Shown: piece after piece, positions 52,462 to 61,945 of the stretch
Numbering within the stretch: the stretch's first letter is position 1
Layout: every line of letters begins with the position of its first letter
From: Massilia rubra
GTDB lineage: Bacteria; Pseudomonadota; Gammaproteobacteria; Burkholderiales; Burkholderiaceae_D
Assembly (NCBI RefSeq): GCF_011682065.1
Contig: NZ_VUYU01000033.1
Coordinates: forward strand, 1 to 64,000
Reading direction: 5' to 3'
Length of the DNA: 64,000 bases
Translations under genes and position numbers: made by a program
The notes under the pieces: model-generated
Told to the model about the DNA's origin: nothing
The model's input: the letters and a program-made list of their open reading frames with translations, nothing else
Database searches by the model: none

Positions 52462-53877
52462 TCAGGGCCGCTTTCTCAAGGTGGCCACATACTCGCCGCG
52501 CGAGGTTTCAATCACCGCGCTGTCGCCCTCCAGGCGCACGCCGTCCAGCGTGGCTTCCGGCCCCGGCGCGCAGATCGCCGGCGGACAACTGCGCTGTCCG
52601 TCGAAGCGGGCCAGCGGCCGCAGGGTTTTCCGGTCGAGCACATGCACCACCGGGCGCAGGCGGGCGTCGCCGGAACGCGCCAGGTCGCCGGCCAGCACCA
52701 CGTAACTGTCGGAACAGAAGCCGGACATGCCGCCCATCCTTCCCGCCGCGATCACTTCGCGCCCGTCCAGCGAGCGCAGGCGCGCGATGCCGTCGATGTC
52801 GGCGCTGCCGATGGGGCAGCGCTGGCGCACCACTTCGGCACGCGCGAGCGGCTTGTCGTGCGCGAACGGCAGACCCTGGCCCATGGCACGCAGCAGCGCC
52901 CCGCCATACTCGAAGTGCAGCCCGTAATTGGGCGCGCGCGCCATGAGCGGGCAAAGACTGCGGGGGCGGCCGCGGCCGCTATCCACGCTGGCCAGCCGCT
53001 GCTCGTACAACAGCCGGCGCGGTTCGCCTTTGAGCAAACGCAGCACGGCGCCGTCGCCCAGCGCTTTCACCTCCAGCAGCAGCGTGCCGGGCTGCGCCGC
53101 CTGTCTGATCATCAGGCTGTCTTCGCGGTCGGAATACGCGATCCAGGCCGCCCCGCCGGCATGCGCCTTGGTGAACCCGCCGGGCAGTTCGAGCGCCGGC
53201 CCCGCGCCCGCCGGTTCCAGCACGCGCGCATCGATGTCGAGCACCAGCGGCTCGCCGCCGGGCGCGTCCGACGGCACGGGCCAGGTCAGCGGGACCGGGC
53301 ACAAGTCGCTGGTGGTGTAGATCATGCCGTGAGGCAGAAGCAAGGCCCGGTCGTCATGGCCGGCGGCGCGCCACTGGCGCGCATGCAGCGCTAGCGCCGC
53401 GACGAAGCTGAGCGCGATGAGCAGCCCCAGCACCAGCGCGCCGCGCACGCCAATGATCCTGCGCCTGGCCGCCGTGGCGGCGGTGAGCAGCACCAGCGAC
53501 CACAGCCACATGAATGCGCCCCATCCCCAACTGACTGCGTGCGAGCCATGACCGCCCTTTTTGTCCAGAATCCCGGTTAGCAGGGGCAAGGTGGCGGCGA
53601 ACAGGAGCATGAGCACGATGGACTTGCGCGGAACCTTGCCCATGCACAAACGCCACGCCGCATACAGGAAGAAGGGATTGGCATACACCGCCCAGCCGTT
53701 CGCGGCCCAGCCGAACAACAGACCCAGCAGCAGCATGCCCCCGCCCGGCAGAGGAGGACTGTAGGCCCCGGTGGCAAACACCGGGCTACCCATGGAAATG
53801 ATCCATGCGAGCAGCGCCGCGCCCAGCAGGACAACATCGACCGGCCGCAAGTGCGCGGGTGTACTTGGAGAAGTCAT
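52462..53877 (-). CDS. Polytopic membrane protein of unknown function, tandem paralogue 1
   Basis: A 471-residue protein. The first 170 residues hold four or five hydrophobic helices with NGWAVYANPFFLYAAWRL, SWGWGAFMWLWSLVLLTAA and ALVLGLLIALSFVAALAL. The remaining 300 residues are likely extracytoplasmic, with paired cysteines: LCPVPLTWPVP, RRLLYEQRL, RCPIGSADIDGIARL and CPPAICAPGP. It is a full-length paralogue of the next gene (same length, same cysteine pattern). I do not recognise the family. ATG at 53877 is preferred over a GTG four codons upstream. It is the downstream member of the pair. Confidence 0.7.
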   Translation of the reverse strand: MTSPSTPAHLRPVDVVLLGAALLAWIISMGSPVFATGAYSPPLPGGGMLLLGLLFGWAANGWAVYANPFFLYAAWRLCMGKVPRKSIVLMLLFAATLPLLTGILDKKGGHGSHAVSWGWGAFMWLWSLVLLTAATAARRRIIGVRGALVLGLLIALSFVAALALHARQWRAAGHDDRALLLPHGMIYTTSDLCPVPLTWPVPSDAPGGEPLVLDIDARVLEPAGAGPALELPGGFTKAHAGGAAWIAYSDREDSLMIRQAAQPGTLLLEVKALGDGAVLRLLKGEPRRLLYEQRLASVDSGRGRPRSLCPLMARAPNYGLHFEYGGALLRAMGQGLPFAHDKPLARAEVVRQRCPIGSADIDGIARLRSLDGREVIAAGRMGGMSGFCSDSYVVLAGDLARSGDARLRPVVHVLDRKTLRPLARFDGQRSCPPAICAPGPEATLDGVRLEGDSAVIETSRGEYVATLRKRP

Positions 53878-53962
53878 CGTCGTTTGCACCAGAAAATGCC
53901 CTTGGCAAGGTGTTGCTCACGGGCAGGCGCCATTATACGAAGCGCAGGCCGCGCCGCAGCGG

Positions 53963-55378
53963 TCAGAATCGCTCGTCCATCGTGGCGGAATAGCTGCCCA
54001 GCGTGGTCTGTATCACGGCTTTTCTGCCATCGAGGGCGATTGCCTGGACAGTCACGGCAACTCCCGGCCCGCACATGGTATCCGGGCAACTGTCCCCGCG
54101 ACTGAAAACGGCAAGGGGATTGAGCGTCTTGCGGTCATACACGTACATCGACTGCCACAGCGCAGGTTCATGCGGAGGCGCACCGTGATACACCAGCACC
54201 ATGTAGCTTGCGGAGCAAAAGCCGGATACCTTGTGCTGGCTCGCGTTCCAGATCATGACCTCGCGCCCATCCCAGTTGCGCAATCCTTTGATGCGGTCGA
54301 TATCGGCCGTACCGAAGTCGCACGGTTCGCGCGCCTCCTCGGCACGCGGCAATGGCGTGCCCTCTTGAATGGGCGGATCGAGCGCCATGGCGCGCATCAG
54401 CGCCTTGTCATAATCGTCCCGCTGCGAAAACCTGGACCGGCCAAGCAGCGGGCAAAATCCGACGTCGCCTTTGGCCGACGCCACCTCGTGCAAACGCTGC
54501 TCGTACAGCACGCGCTGCGGCACGCCTTTGAGCAAGCGCATGACGGCGTCCTTGCCCTCGGCTTTGAACTGCAGTACCAGCGATCCTGCCTGGGCCTTCT
54601 CCCTCACCATCACGGTGGAGGACGTTCCTTCCACGCGATGCACGCGCCAGGCCGAGCCATCGCCCTGTTCGTCGGTGAACTCGGCGGGAAGATCGAGCTT
54701 GACGCCGTCGCTGCTACGCAGCAGCGGATCGATATCGAGCACCACCGCTTCGCCCGTCGACCCGTCCAGCGGCGCCGGCCAGGCCAGTGCGAAGGGACAT
54801 AATTCGCTGACGGTAAATATCATTCCGTTCGACAGCAGCGCCTGCCTGTCGGGCTCGTTCGCATGCCACCACTGGTAGCCATGCAGCGCCAGCGCCGCCA
54901 CGCAGGCGAGCAGGATTGCGAGCCCGAACCGCACCGCCCCGCGCCTGGCCAGGCGCTCCTCCTTTGCCCGCGCCGCGGCGGCGAGCAGCACCAGCGACAC
55001 CAGCCAGAGAAAGGCTCCCCAGCCCCAGCTGACCACCGGCCAGACCGTCCCCGACGAGAAATTGGCATACGAGCCTTTGAGGAAGGGCAATGTGGCCGCC
55101 AATAACAGCATGGCGCCGATGGCATAGCCGGTCGGTTTGCCGGCACGCACACGCACAGCGCCGATTGCGAAGAACACGTTCGCATACACGGCCCATCCGT
55201 TCACCATCCAGCCGAGCACCAAGCCGTCCAGCATGACGTCCAGGCCCCAATCGGGCCAGCGTTTGCCCTCGAGGGTAAACGCCGGCAAGAGAAGGGAAAC
55301 GCCCCAGGCGATCAGCGCCGCGTGCAGCAGCATCTGGGCCAGTGGGCGGGGTGGCGGGGGGGACAGCGGAACGTGCAT
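53963..55378 (-). CDS. Polytopic membrane protein of unknown function, tandem paralogue 2
   Basis: Also 471 residues with the same plan: four or five N-terminal helices (MVNGWAVYANVFFAIGAVRV, SWGWGAFLWLVSLVLLAAA, FGLAILLACVAALALHGYQW) and a large soluble part with LCPFALAWPAP, LRLLKGVPQRVLYEQRL, PCDFGTADIDRIKGLRNWDG and CPDTMCGPGV. The tandem arrangement and the shared blocks indicate gene duplication; divergence is greatest in the soluble domain. The start at 55378 was chosen because sequence upstream is not hydrophobic and not shared with paralogue 1. Function unknown. Confidence 0.7.
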   Translation of the reverse strand: MHVPLSPPPPRPLAQMLLHAALIAWGVSLLLPAFTLEGKRWPDWGLDVMLDGLVLGWMVNGWAVYANVFFAIGAVRVRAGKPTGYAIGAMLLLAATLPFLKGSYANFSSGTVWPVVSWGWGAFLWLVSLVLLAAAARAKEERLARRGAVRFGLAILLACVAALALHGYQWWHANEPDRQALLSNGMIFTVSELCPFALAWPAPLDGSTGEAVVLDIDPLLRSSDGVKLDLPAEFTDEQGDGSAWRVHRVEGTSSTVMVREKAQAGSLVLQFKAEGKDAVMRLLKGVPQRVLYEQRLHEVASAKGDVGFCPLLGRSRFSQRDDYDKALMRAMALDPPIQEGTPLPRAEEAREPCDFGTADIDRIKGLRNWDGREVMIWNASQHKVSGFCSASYMVLVYHGAPPHEPALWQSMYVYDRKTLNPLAVFSRGDSCPDTMCGPGVAVTVQAIALDGRKAVIQTTLGSYSATMDERF

Positions 55379-55587
55379 CGTCGATGTGATCCATATGCGG
55401 ATCAAAAGGTTTCCGATCACGGTACGGCGATTATAGGAGCGGCAAGCCGGGTTCTCTACCCGCGAGGCATAAAGCCACACAGTTCCCGGTAAATACACTT
55501 TGATTTGATAACAGGAATAGAATACGCCGACAACCGCGCGCTCTGATAGGTAAGGGAGCCAATGCTGTACTCACTCGTGGATGCGCC

Positions 55588-56391
55588 ATGAATATTCAGC
55601 AACGCAACAACGTGAATTTTTACGGAACCGGTTCCTCCACCCTGGTATTCGGCCACGGCTTCGGCTGCGACCAGAACATGTGGCGCAAGCTGCTGCCCGC
55701 CTTTTCCGACCGCTACAAGGTCACCCTGTACGATCTGGTAGGCAGCGGCGGCTCCGACCTGTCGGCCTACAACGAATTCGACTACGCCACCCTGCACCGC
55801 CATGCCGAAGACCTGCTCGAGATCATCCACCAATTCGCCAACGAGCCTGTGGTTTTCATCGGCCATTCGGTCAGCGCCATGATCGGCATGCTGGCCGCGA
55901 TCCGCGAGCCGGCCATGTTCGCCGGCCAGGTGATGGTGGGCCCGTCGCCCTGTTTCATCAACGATGGCGACTACATCGGCGGCTTTAACCGCGAGGATAT
56001 CGACACCCTGCTGCGCCTCATGCACGACAATTACCTCAAATGGGCCGCCAACATGGCGCCGCTGATCATGGGCGCGCCCGGCCAGCCCGACCTGCAGCAG
56101 GAGCTGACCGCCAGCTTTTGCCGCAACGATCCCGAAATCGCCCGCCATTTCGCGCGCGTCACGTTCCTGTCGGACCACCGCGCCGACGTGCCGCGCTCGC
56201 ACACGCCCACCTTGATTTTGCAAAGCACCGATGACATGATCGCCCCGCGTGAAGTGGGCGAGTACATGCGCCGGCACCTGCCGGTCAGCTGGCTGGCGTT
56301 TGTCGACAATATCGGGCATTGCCCGCACATGAGCGCGGCGAGCGAAAGCGCGGAGCTGATCCGCACCTTCATCTCGCGTTTGCTCAAGTAG
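55588..56391 (+). CDS. RsbQ/KAI2-like alpha/beta hydrolase
   Basis: A 267-residue cytoplasmic protein of the RsbQ/KAI2/D14 group. Catalytic triad: Ser94 in FIGHSVSAMIG, Asp215 or Asp216 in LQSTDDMIAP, His247 in GHCPHMSA. FGHGFGCDQNMWRKLLPAF and VTLYDLVGSGGSDLSAY are the family's oxyanion and loop blocks. In Bacillus RsbQ works with the phosphatase RsbP in energy-stress sensing; no RsbP-like gene is next to it here. It is followed by bluB 22 bp later, probably in the same transcript. Confidence 0.93.
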   Translation: MNIQQRNNVNFYGTGSSTLVFGHGFGCDQNMWRKLLPAFSDRYKVTLYDLVGSGGSDLSAYNEFDYATLHRHAEDLLEIIHQFANEPVVFIGHSVSAMIGMLAAIREPAMFAGQVMVGPSPCFINDGDYIGGFNREDIDTLLRLMHDNYLKWAANMAPLIMGAPGQPDLQQELTASFCRNDPEIARHFARVTFLSDHRADVPRSHTPTLILQSTDDMIAPREVGEYMRRHLPVSWLAFVDNIGHCPHMSAASESAELIRTFISRLLK

Positions 56392-56413
56392 CCGGGCTGC
56401 CAGATAATGGATA

Positions 56414-57136
56414 ATGGCGGCACCGGCGGCGCAATCCGCGCTGCCCGCCACCTGCGAGGCCACCGTGACCGATCAATTCAGCCAGGGCGATATCGACGCC
56501 GTCTACCGCGTCATCGCCGCGCGCCGCGACGTGCGCCATTTTGTACCGGGCGCCATCGACGAGGCGCTATTCGCAAGGCTGGTCAACGCGGCCCACCAGG
56601 CCCCCAGCGTGGGGATGATGCAGCCGTGGCGCTTTATCCGCATCCGCAGCGACGCCGTGCGCGAGGCGATCGTGAAGCTGGTCGACGAGGAACGGCTGGC
56701 CACGGCCGAGGCGCTGGGCGAACGCGGTTCGGAATTCATGCGCCTCAAGGTCGAGGGAATTCGCGAATGCGGCGAGTTGCTGGTGGCGGCGCTGATGGAC
56801 CGGCGCGAGGAGTATGTATTCGGACGGCGCACCTTGCCCGAAATGGACCTGGCGTCGGTGGCCTGCGCGCTGCAGAACATGTGGCTGGCCTCGCGCGCGG
56901 AAGGGGTCGGGATGGGCTGGGTGTCGCTGTTCGATCCCGACAAGCTGGCCGCGCTGCTGTCGATTCCGGCGGGCGGCAAGCCGGTGGCGGTGGTCTGCAT
57001 CGGCCACGTGGCGCAGTTTTATCCGATGCCGATGCTGGAGATAGAGGGGTGGGCATCGCGCAGGAAGCTGGACGACATGGTGTGCGTCGATCGCTGGGAT
57101 TTTCCCGGCATCAAGGCTTCTTCGGATACCCCGTAA
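56414..57136 (+). CDS. bluB: 5,6-dimethylbenzimidazole synthase BluB
   Basis: A 240-residue nitroreductase-fold enzyme that cannibalises FMN to make 5,6-dimethylbenzimidazole, the lower ligand of cobalamin. Diagnostic blocks: [73 protein letters not shown] and [14 protein letters not shown]. It is the only cobalamin gene in the window, and no cobalamin riboswitch is visible. Its 3' end overlaps the convergent FGGY kinase gene by 26 bp. Confidence 0.94.
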   Translation: MAAPAAQSALPATCEATVTDQFSQGDIDAVYRVIAARRDVRHFVPGAIDEALFARLVNAAHQAPSVGMMQPWRFIRIRSDAVREAIVKLVDEERLATAEALGERGSEFMRLKVEGIRECGELLVAALMDRREEYVFGRRTLPEMDLASVACALQNMWLASRAEGVGMGWVSLFDPDKLAALLSIPAGGKPVAVVCIGHVAQFYPMPMLEIEGWASRRKLDDMVCVDRWDFPGIKASSDTP

Positions 57137-58673
57137 TCTCCGCAATCTGCGCATACATCGGCTGCAAGCGCGCGTACATCTTGCGGTACACCTGCCTGTA
57201 CAACCGGTCGTACATGACCCGGTTCGCCGCAATCGGCTCGAACACCCGCCCGATGCGCGTCATCGCCGCAATGGCCGCCGCAAAGTCAGGGTACAAACCC
57301 AGCCCCACCGCCGCCGCAATCGCCGCCCCCAGTCCCGACGTTTCATACACGTGCGGGCGCGCCGTCGGCAGCCCGAAAATATCGGCCGTCAGCTGCATCG
57401 CCGCGTCGCTCTGCGAGCCGCCGCCCGACACGCGCAACTCGGTAATCGGCACGCCGCTGCGTTTCTCGGTGCGCTCCTTCCCCTCGCGCAGCGCATACGC
57501 CAGTCCTTCCAGGATGGCCCGGTACACATGCGCGCGCGTGTGCACATCGCCAAAGCCGATGATCGCGCCCTTCGCCTCCGGCCCCGGCACGCGGATACCC
57601 GGGCTCCAGTAAGGCTGCAGCATCAGCCCCATGGCTCCCGCCGGCACCGCATTGACCAGTTCATCGAACAACTGCTCCGGCGCGACATCTTCTTCCAGCG
57701 CGCGCGCACGCTCGTGGTGGCCGAACTGCTCCTTGAACCAGTTCACCATCCAGTAGCCGCGAAAAATCTGCACCTCGGTGCTGTAGGTATCGGGTATGGC
57801 CGCCGGGTACGGCGGAATGAACGGCGTCACCTCCACATAGCGGCGGCTGGTGGTGTTGATGGTGGCCGTGGTGCCGTAACTGAGGCAGCCGATATGCGGC
57901 GCCTGGCAGCCCGCGCCGATTACTTCGCACGCCTTGTCGGCGGCCGCCGCCAGCAGCGGCGTGCCGGCCGGGATGCCGGTCAGCGCGGCCACCGCATCGT
58001 CGATCTTGCCGATCACCGTGCCAGGGGCCACCAGTTCGGGCAGCATCTGCGGCGTGATCGCGAGCGCCTGCCACTTCCAGTCGCGCGGACCGGCCCAGCG
58101 CTGGCGCTTGTAGTCGAACGGCAGGTACGCCACCTGCGAGCCGGTCGAATCGACATAGCGCCCGCACAGGCGGTAATTCAGGTAGCCCGACAACAGCAGG
58201 AACTTGTGCGTGCGCGCCCACACATCCGGCTGGTGCGCCTTGATCCAGTTGATCTCGGCCTCGCCGCGAAAGTAGTCGATCGTGCCCTTGACCCGCGCCA
58301 GCCGGAACGCCAGGTTCCACCACATGCCAACTTGCGGCGCCACGTCGGTGCGGCGCTGATCCAGCCAGGTGATGGCCGGGCGCAGCGGCACGCCGTCAAT
58401 GCCGACGTTGATCACCGTGCCGCGCTGGGTGGTCACGGCCACGCCCGCTACCGCCGCCTTGTCGGCGCCCGGCTGCTCCCACAGCTGCTGGCAGGCGCGG
58501 CACAGCGACTGCCAGTAGTCTTCCGGGTCATGCTCGGCCCAGCCGGGATGCGCCGAAAAATAGCTCTCGAAATGCACCTGCGCCTTGGCCACGATATTGC
58601 CCTGCAGGTCGAACAGGATCGCGCGCACGCTCTGGGTGCCGTTGTCGATGGCGAGGATGGTTTTGTTGGTCAT
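57111..58673 (-). CDS. FGGY-family carbohydrate kinase
   Basis: A 520-residue ASKHA-fold kinase. N-terminal [20 protein letters not shown] (phosphate 1), [19 protein letters not shown]-terminal [17 protein letters not shown] and [20 protein letters not shown] (adenosine site). It is not a typical glycerol kinase (DQGTTSSRAI) or xylulokinase, and the sugar cannot be predicted. The context with a GlpD-like and an alkyl-DHAP-synthase-like enzyme suggests glycerol- or dihydroxyacetone-type substrates. The start at 58673 overlaps the glpD-like stop (ATGA); the longer upstream frame is a shadow of that gene. The 3' end overlaps bluB tail to tail. Confidence 0.88.
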   Translation of the reverse strand: MTNKTILAIDNGTQSVRAILFDLQGNIVAKAQVHFESYFSAHPGWAEHDPEDYWQSLCRACQQLWEQPGADKAAVAGVAVTTQRGTVINVGIDGVPLRPAITWLDQRRTDVAPQVGMWWNLAFRLARVKGTIDYFRGEAEINWIKAHQPDVWARTHKFLLLSGYLNYRLCGRYVDSTGSQVAYLPFDYKRQRWAGPRDWKWQALAITPQMLPELVAPGTVIGKIDDAVAALTGIPAGTPLLAAAADKACEVIGAGCQAPHIGCLSYGTTATINTTSRRYVEVTPFIPPYPAAIPDTYSTEVQIFRGYWMVNWFKEQFGHHERARALEEDVAPEQLFDELVNAVPAGAMGLMLQPYWSPGIRVPGPEAKGAIIGFGDVHTRAHVYRAILEGLAYALREGKERTEKRSGVPITELRVSGGGSQSDAAMQLTADIFGLPTARPHVYETSGLGAAIAAAVGLGLYPDFAAAIAAMTRIGRVFEPIAANRVMYDRLYRQVYRKMYARLQPMYAQIAEITGYPKKP

Positions 58674-60253
58674 GGCAGCTTGCCCGGCAGGCCGTAGTGC
58701 GCCTGCCATAGTGCCAGATACGCCGCTTCGCTGGCACTCCAGCGCGCGTCGTCCCATTCCAGCTCGCGCTGGCAGATCGCGCGGATGCGCGCCATGTGCC
58801 GCACCCCGCCGCCGCGCAGCTGCAAGCCGAGGCGGGTGCGGCGCAGCAGCAGGTCTTCCAGGTGCTGCACCGCTTCCGTGCGCGCCGCCCAGCGCAGTTC
58901 GGCCCACAGCGATTCGGTGCCGGGAATGATTTCCAGCTCGCCCGCGCGCGCCGCGTCGATCAAGGGCTGCGCATGCGCGCCGTAGCGGCCGCGCAAACGC
59001 CGCACCACCGCCGGCCGCAGCGGCGCGACCAGCGATGGCGACGGCGCAAACACGGCGCACGGCGCCAGGTCGTCGCGCCAGCCGGGTAACAAAGGCATGG
59101 CGTGGCGCAGCGCGTCGAGCGCGATCACGCGGAAAGTGGTCAGCTTGCCGCCGGTGACGGTCAACAGGCCGTCTTCCAGCCACACGGCATGGTCGCGCGA
59201 GGCCTTGGACGGGTCGCCCGCGCCGCTGTCGATCACCGGGCGCACGCCGGCGTAGGTTGCGATCACATCCGCCTCGCTCAAGGCCAGTTGCGGGAACTGC
59301 GCATGCAGCGCCGCCATCAGGTAATCGAGTTCGGCCCGCGTGATGGCCGCTTCGCTTGCCAGGCCGGCGCCATGATCGACGTCGGTGGTGCCGACCAGGG
59401 TAACGCCTTCCCACGGAAAGGCGAACACCGGGCGGCCGTCCGCCGGATGCATCAGGCTGACCGCCTGCGCCAGCGGCAGGCGCCACGCCGGCAGCACCAG
59501 GTGGCTGCCGCGCAGCGGACGCAGTCGCGGCGCGCCGCCCGCTTGCGCGCGCAGGCCGTCGGCCCAGGCGCCGGTGGCGTTGATGACCACCCGCGCGCGC
59601 ACGTCGTGGGTGGCGCCATCGCGCCCGTCGAGCAGCACTGCGCCGTTGACAGTGGGGCCGCTGCGCAGCAGTTCGCGCGCGGCCATGTAGTTGATCGCCA
59701 CCCCGCCATGGGCCTGGGCTTCCTGCAGCACGCGCAGCACCAGGCGCGCGTCGTCGGTCTTGGCGTCGGTGTAGAGCATGCCGCCCTGCAGGCCGGCGCG
59801 CGCGGCGTTTGGCGTCATCATCGAAAATTCGCCATCGTCGACGTAGTGCCGTTCGCGTTTACCGGCAAGAAAATCGTACATCGCCAGACCGAGCAAGAAC
59901 GTCTTGCGGCCCGGCTTGCGTCCCACGTAGTCGCCAAAGGCGAAGCTTTGCGGTTCGACCAGCCCCGCAGCCCCGGCCAGCAGCGCGTCGCGCTCGTGCA
60001 CCGATTCGCGGGTCAGGCCGATGCGCCCTTCTTTCAGGTAGCGCAGGCCGCCGTGCACCAGTTTCGAGGAGCGGCTGGAGGTGCCCCAGGCAAAATCGCG
60101 CTGCTCGACCAGCAGCGCTTTCAGGCCGCGGCGCGAGGCCTCCAGCAGGATCCCGGCGCCGGTGATGCCGCCACCGATGATCAACAAGTCCCATTCGCGC
60201 GCCAACAGCAGCGGCAGCGTGGTGTGCCAGCCGTTCTGCCAGTGGGCGCTCAT
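58670..60253 (-). CDS. Glycerol-3-phosphate dehydrogenase/oxidase (GlpD family)
   Basis: A 527-residue FAD enzyme that oxidises glycerol 3-phosphate to dihydroxyacetone phosphate at the membrane. Motifs: [21 protein letters not shown] (FAD dinucleotide fold), [44 protein letters not shown] and the C-terminal helical domain. It overlaps the flavoprotein gene upstream (ATGA, 60250-60253) and the FGGY kinase downstream, so all three are co-translated. It may be a second copy in addition to a canonical glpD elsewhere. Confidence 0.93.
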   Translation of the reverse strand: MSAHWQNGWHTTLPLLLAREWDLLIIGGGITGAGILLEASRRGLKALLVEQRDFAWGTSSRSSKLVHGGLRYLKEGRIGLTRESVHERDALLAGAAGLVEPQSFAFGDYVGRKPGRKTFLLGLAMYDFLAGKRERHYVDDGEFSMMTPNAARAGLQGGMLYTDAKTDDARLVLRVLQEAQAHGGVAINYMAARELLRSGPTVNGAVLLDGRDGATHDVRARVVINATGAWADGLRAQAGGAPRLRPLRGSHLVLPAWRLPLAQAVSLMHPADGRPVFAFPWEGVTLVGTTDVDHGAGLASEAAITRAELDYLMAALHAQFPQLALSEADVIATYAGVRPVIDSGAGDPSKASRDHAVWLEDGLLTVTGGKLTTFRVIALDALRHAMPLLPGWRDDLAPCAVFAPSPSLVAPLRPAVVRRLRGRYGAHAQPLIDAARAGELEIIPGTESLWAELRWAARTEAVQHLEDLLLRRTRLGLQLRGGGVRHMARIRAICQRELEWDDARWSASEAAYLALWQAHYGLPGKLP

Positions 60254-61845
60254 GGCGACACCAGCTTGCCCGGGTTCATGCGGCCATCCGGATCGAAGTG
60301 GCGGAACAGCGTGCGCATGGCGCCCATGCCCAATAAGCCTTTTTCGGACGCGAGGTAAGGCGCGTGGTCGGCGCCGACGCCATGCTGGTGGCTGATGGTG
60401 CCGCCGTTGACGACGATCGCTTCCGACACGGCGCCCTTCAGGCGGCGCCAGCGCTGCAAGTCTTCTTCATAGCTGCCCGAGAGGCGGTACACGAAGGTGG
60501 TGTAGACGCTGGCGCCCTGCGCATACAAATGCGACAGGTGGGTGTAGGCGTGCACGCGCTCCCCGCACGAGGCCATGGCCTGCGCGGCGGCGTCTTCCAG
60601 CGCGTGCATCATGGGTGTGACGCCCGGCCAATCGACCGCCGTTTCCACCGTGTCGATGGCGTAGCCGTGCTGCCAGGCGGCGTTGCGCAGGTAGACGTTG
60701 CGGAAGCGGTTCTGCTTCCATTTGTCGCCCATGGTGCGGCCCACGTGCACGCCCCCGCCGGCGCGCGCGATTCTTAGTGCGGCGCGCAGCGCGTGCTTCG
60801 CGTTGGCGGCGCTGCCGCTGGCGCCGATCATCAGCATGCATTTGCCGTCGGCGCAGCCGCGCCAGCGCAGCCAGGTTTCCAGCGCGCCGATCAGGCGCTT
60901 GTGGCCGGCCAGGGTCAGCATGGTCAAGGTCTCCAGCGGATTCGACAGGCGCAGCATCGACAGCGGCAGCCTGGCCTGCGCCAGCTCGCGCGTGGCCCCC
61001 GCCGCCGCGTCCCAGCTCGGGAAGAACACGGCGTGAAAGGCTTCGTACTGCGGCAAGCGGCTGATGCGCACCGTCGCCTCGGTGAGGATGCCGAGCCGGC
61101 CCTCGGAGCCGAGCACCATTTCGCGCAGGTCGGTACCGGCGGCCGACGCCGGAAAGGTCGGCAAGTCAAACGTGCCGGCCGGTGTTTCGACCCTGCCGCC
61201 GGCAAACAGCTGTTCGATGCGCCCGTAGCGCAGCGACTGCTGGCCGGACGAGCGTGTCACGACCCAGCCGCCCAGGGTCGAGTATTCGAACGATTGCGGA
61301 AAGTGGCCGAGCGTGTAGCCGAAGGCGCGCAATTGCGCTTCCAGGTCCGGCCCCAGCACGCCGGCGCCGAAGGTGGCCAGTTGCGCGTCCTTGTCCAGGT
61401 CGATCATGGCGCGCATGCGGGTCAGGTTGATGGTCAGGACCGGTTTGGGCCCGGCATCGACGCCGACATGGCCGGCCACGCTGGTGCCGCCACCGTACGG
61501 AATGACGATGGCGCCGCACAGTGCCGCAAAATCGAGCAGCTCGCGCACTTCTTCGCCGCTTTCGGGATACGCCACGCCGTCCGGGGCGGTGTCGATTTTG
61601 CCGTAGCGCAGGCGCAGCCAGTCGGGCAGGCTCTGGCCAAGCGCATTGGCCAGCCGTGCGGCGGCCGAGGTGTCGATCAGCGGATGCGGCGGCAGGCGGC
61701 TGGCGCCGATGCGCGCGCAGGCGTCGGCATGGCTGGTCTCGGCGCCGGCGGTTCCAGGCCCCAGGCGTTCGCCCAAAAATGCCAGCGCGTCGTCGTTCAA
61801 CGCAAATTCAATGGCATCGTCGCCCCATCCGTTCCACCGTTTCAT
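60250..61845 (-). CDS. FAD-binding oxidase, alkyl-dihydroxyacetonephosphate-synthase-like
   Basis: A 531-residue VAO-type flavoprotein. The PCMH FAD domain has YPESGEEVRELLDFAALCG, IPYGGGTSVAGHVG, GVLGPDLEAQLRAFGYTLGH and FEYSTLGGWVVTRSSGQQS. The C-terminal domain includes HAYTHLSHLYAQGASVYTTF and GGTISHQHGVGADHAPYL with a conserved His cluster. The overall pattern resembles alkylglycerone-phosphate synthase (ether-lipid synthesis), although bacterial homologues may be dehydrogenases of other substrates. First gene of a three-gene operon, divergent from an AraC regulator. Confidence 0.88.
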   Translation of the reverse strand: MKRWNGWGDDAIEFALNDDALAFLGERLGPGTAGAETSHADACARIGASRLPPHPLIDTSAAARLANALGQSLPDWLRLRYGKIDTAPDGVAYPESGEEVRELLDFAALCGAIVIPYGGGTSVAGHVGVDAGPKPVLTINLTRMRAMIDLDKDAQLATFGAGVLGPDLEAQLRAFGYTLGHFPQSFEYSTLGGWVVTRSSGQQSLRYGRIEQLFAGGRVETPAGTFDLPTFPASAAGTDLREMVLGSEGRLGILTEATVRISRLPQYEAFHAVFFPSWDAAAGATRELAQARLPLSMLRLSNPLETLTMLTLAGHKRLIGALETWLRWRGCADGKCMLMIGASGSAANAKHALRAALRIARAGGGVHVGRTMGDKWKQNRFRNVYLRNAAWQHGYAIDTVETAVDWPGVTPMMHALEDAAAQAMASCGERVHAYTHLSHLYAQGASVYTTFVYRLSGSYEEDLQRWRRLKGAVSEAIVVNGGTISHQHGVGADHAPYLASEKGLLGMGAMRTLFRHFDPDGRMNPGKLVSP

Positions 61846-61945
61846 CGTTTTTTCCCGTTATACTTGTCTGTTCATCCACAGCCGCCAGCGTATGCGAAGG
61901 CGGGCTTCACGTATTGCGCTTTCATGACAACTGCTTTGTTCAAAC

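Noticed and set aside
56300-56460. A cobalamin riboswitch upstream of bluB
   Set aside because: No room (22 bp after the preceding gene) and no B12-box-like sequence.
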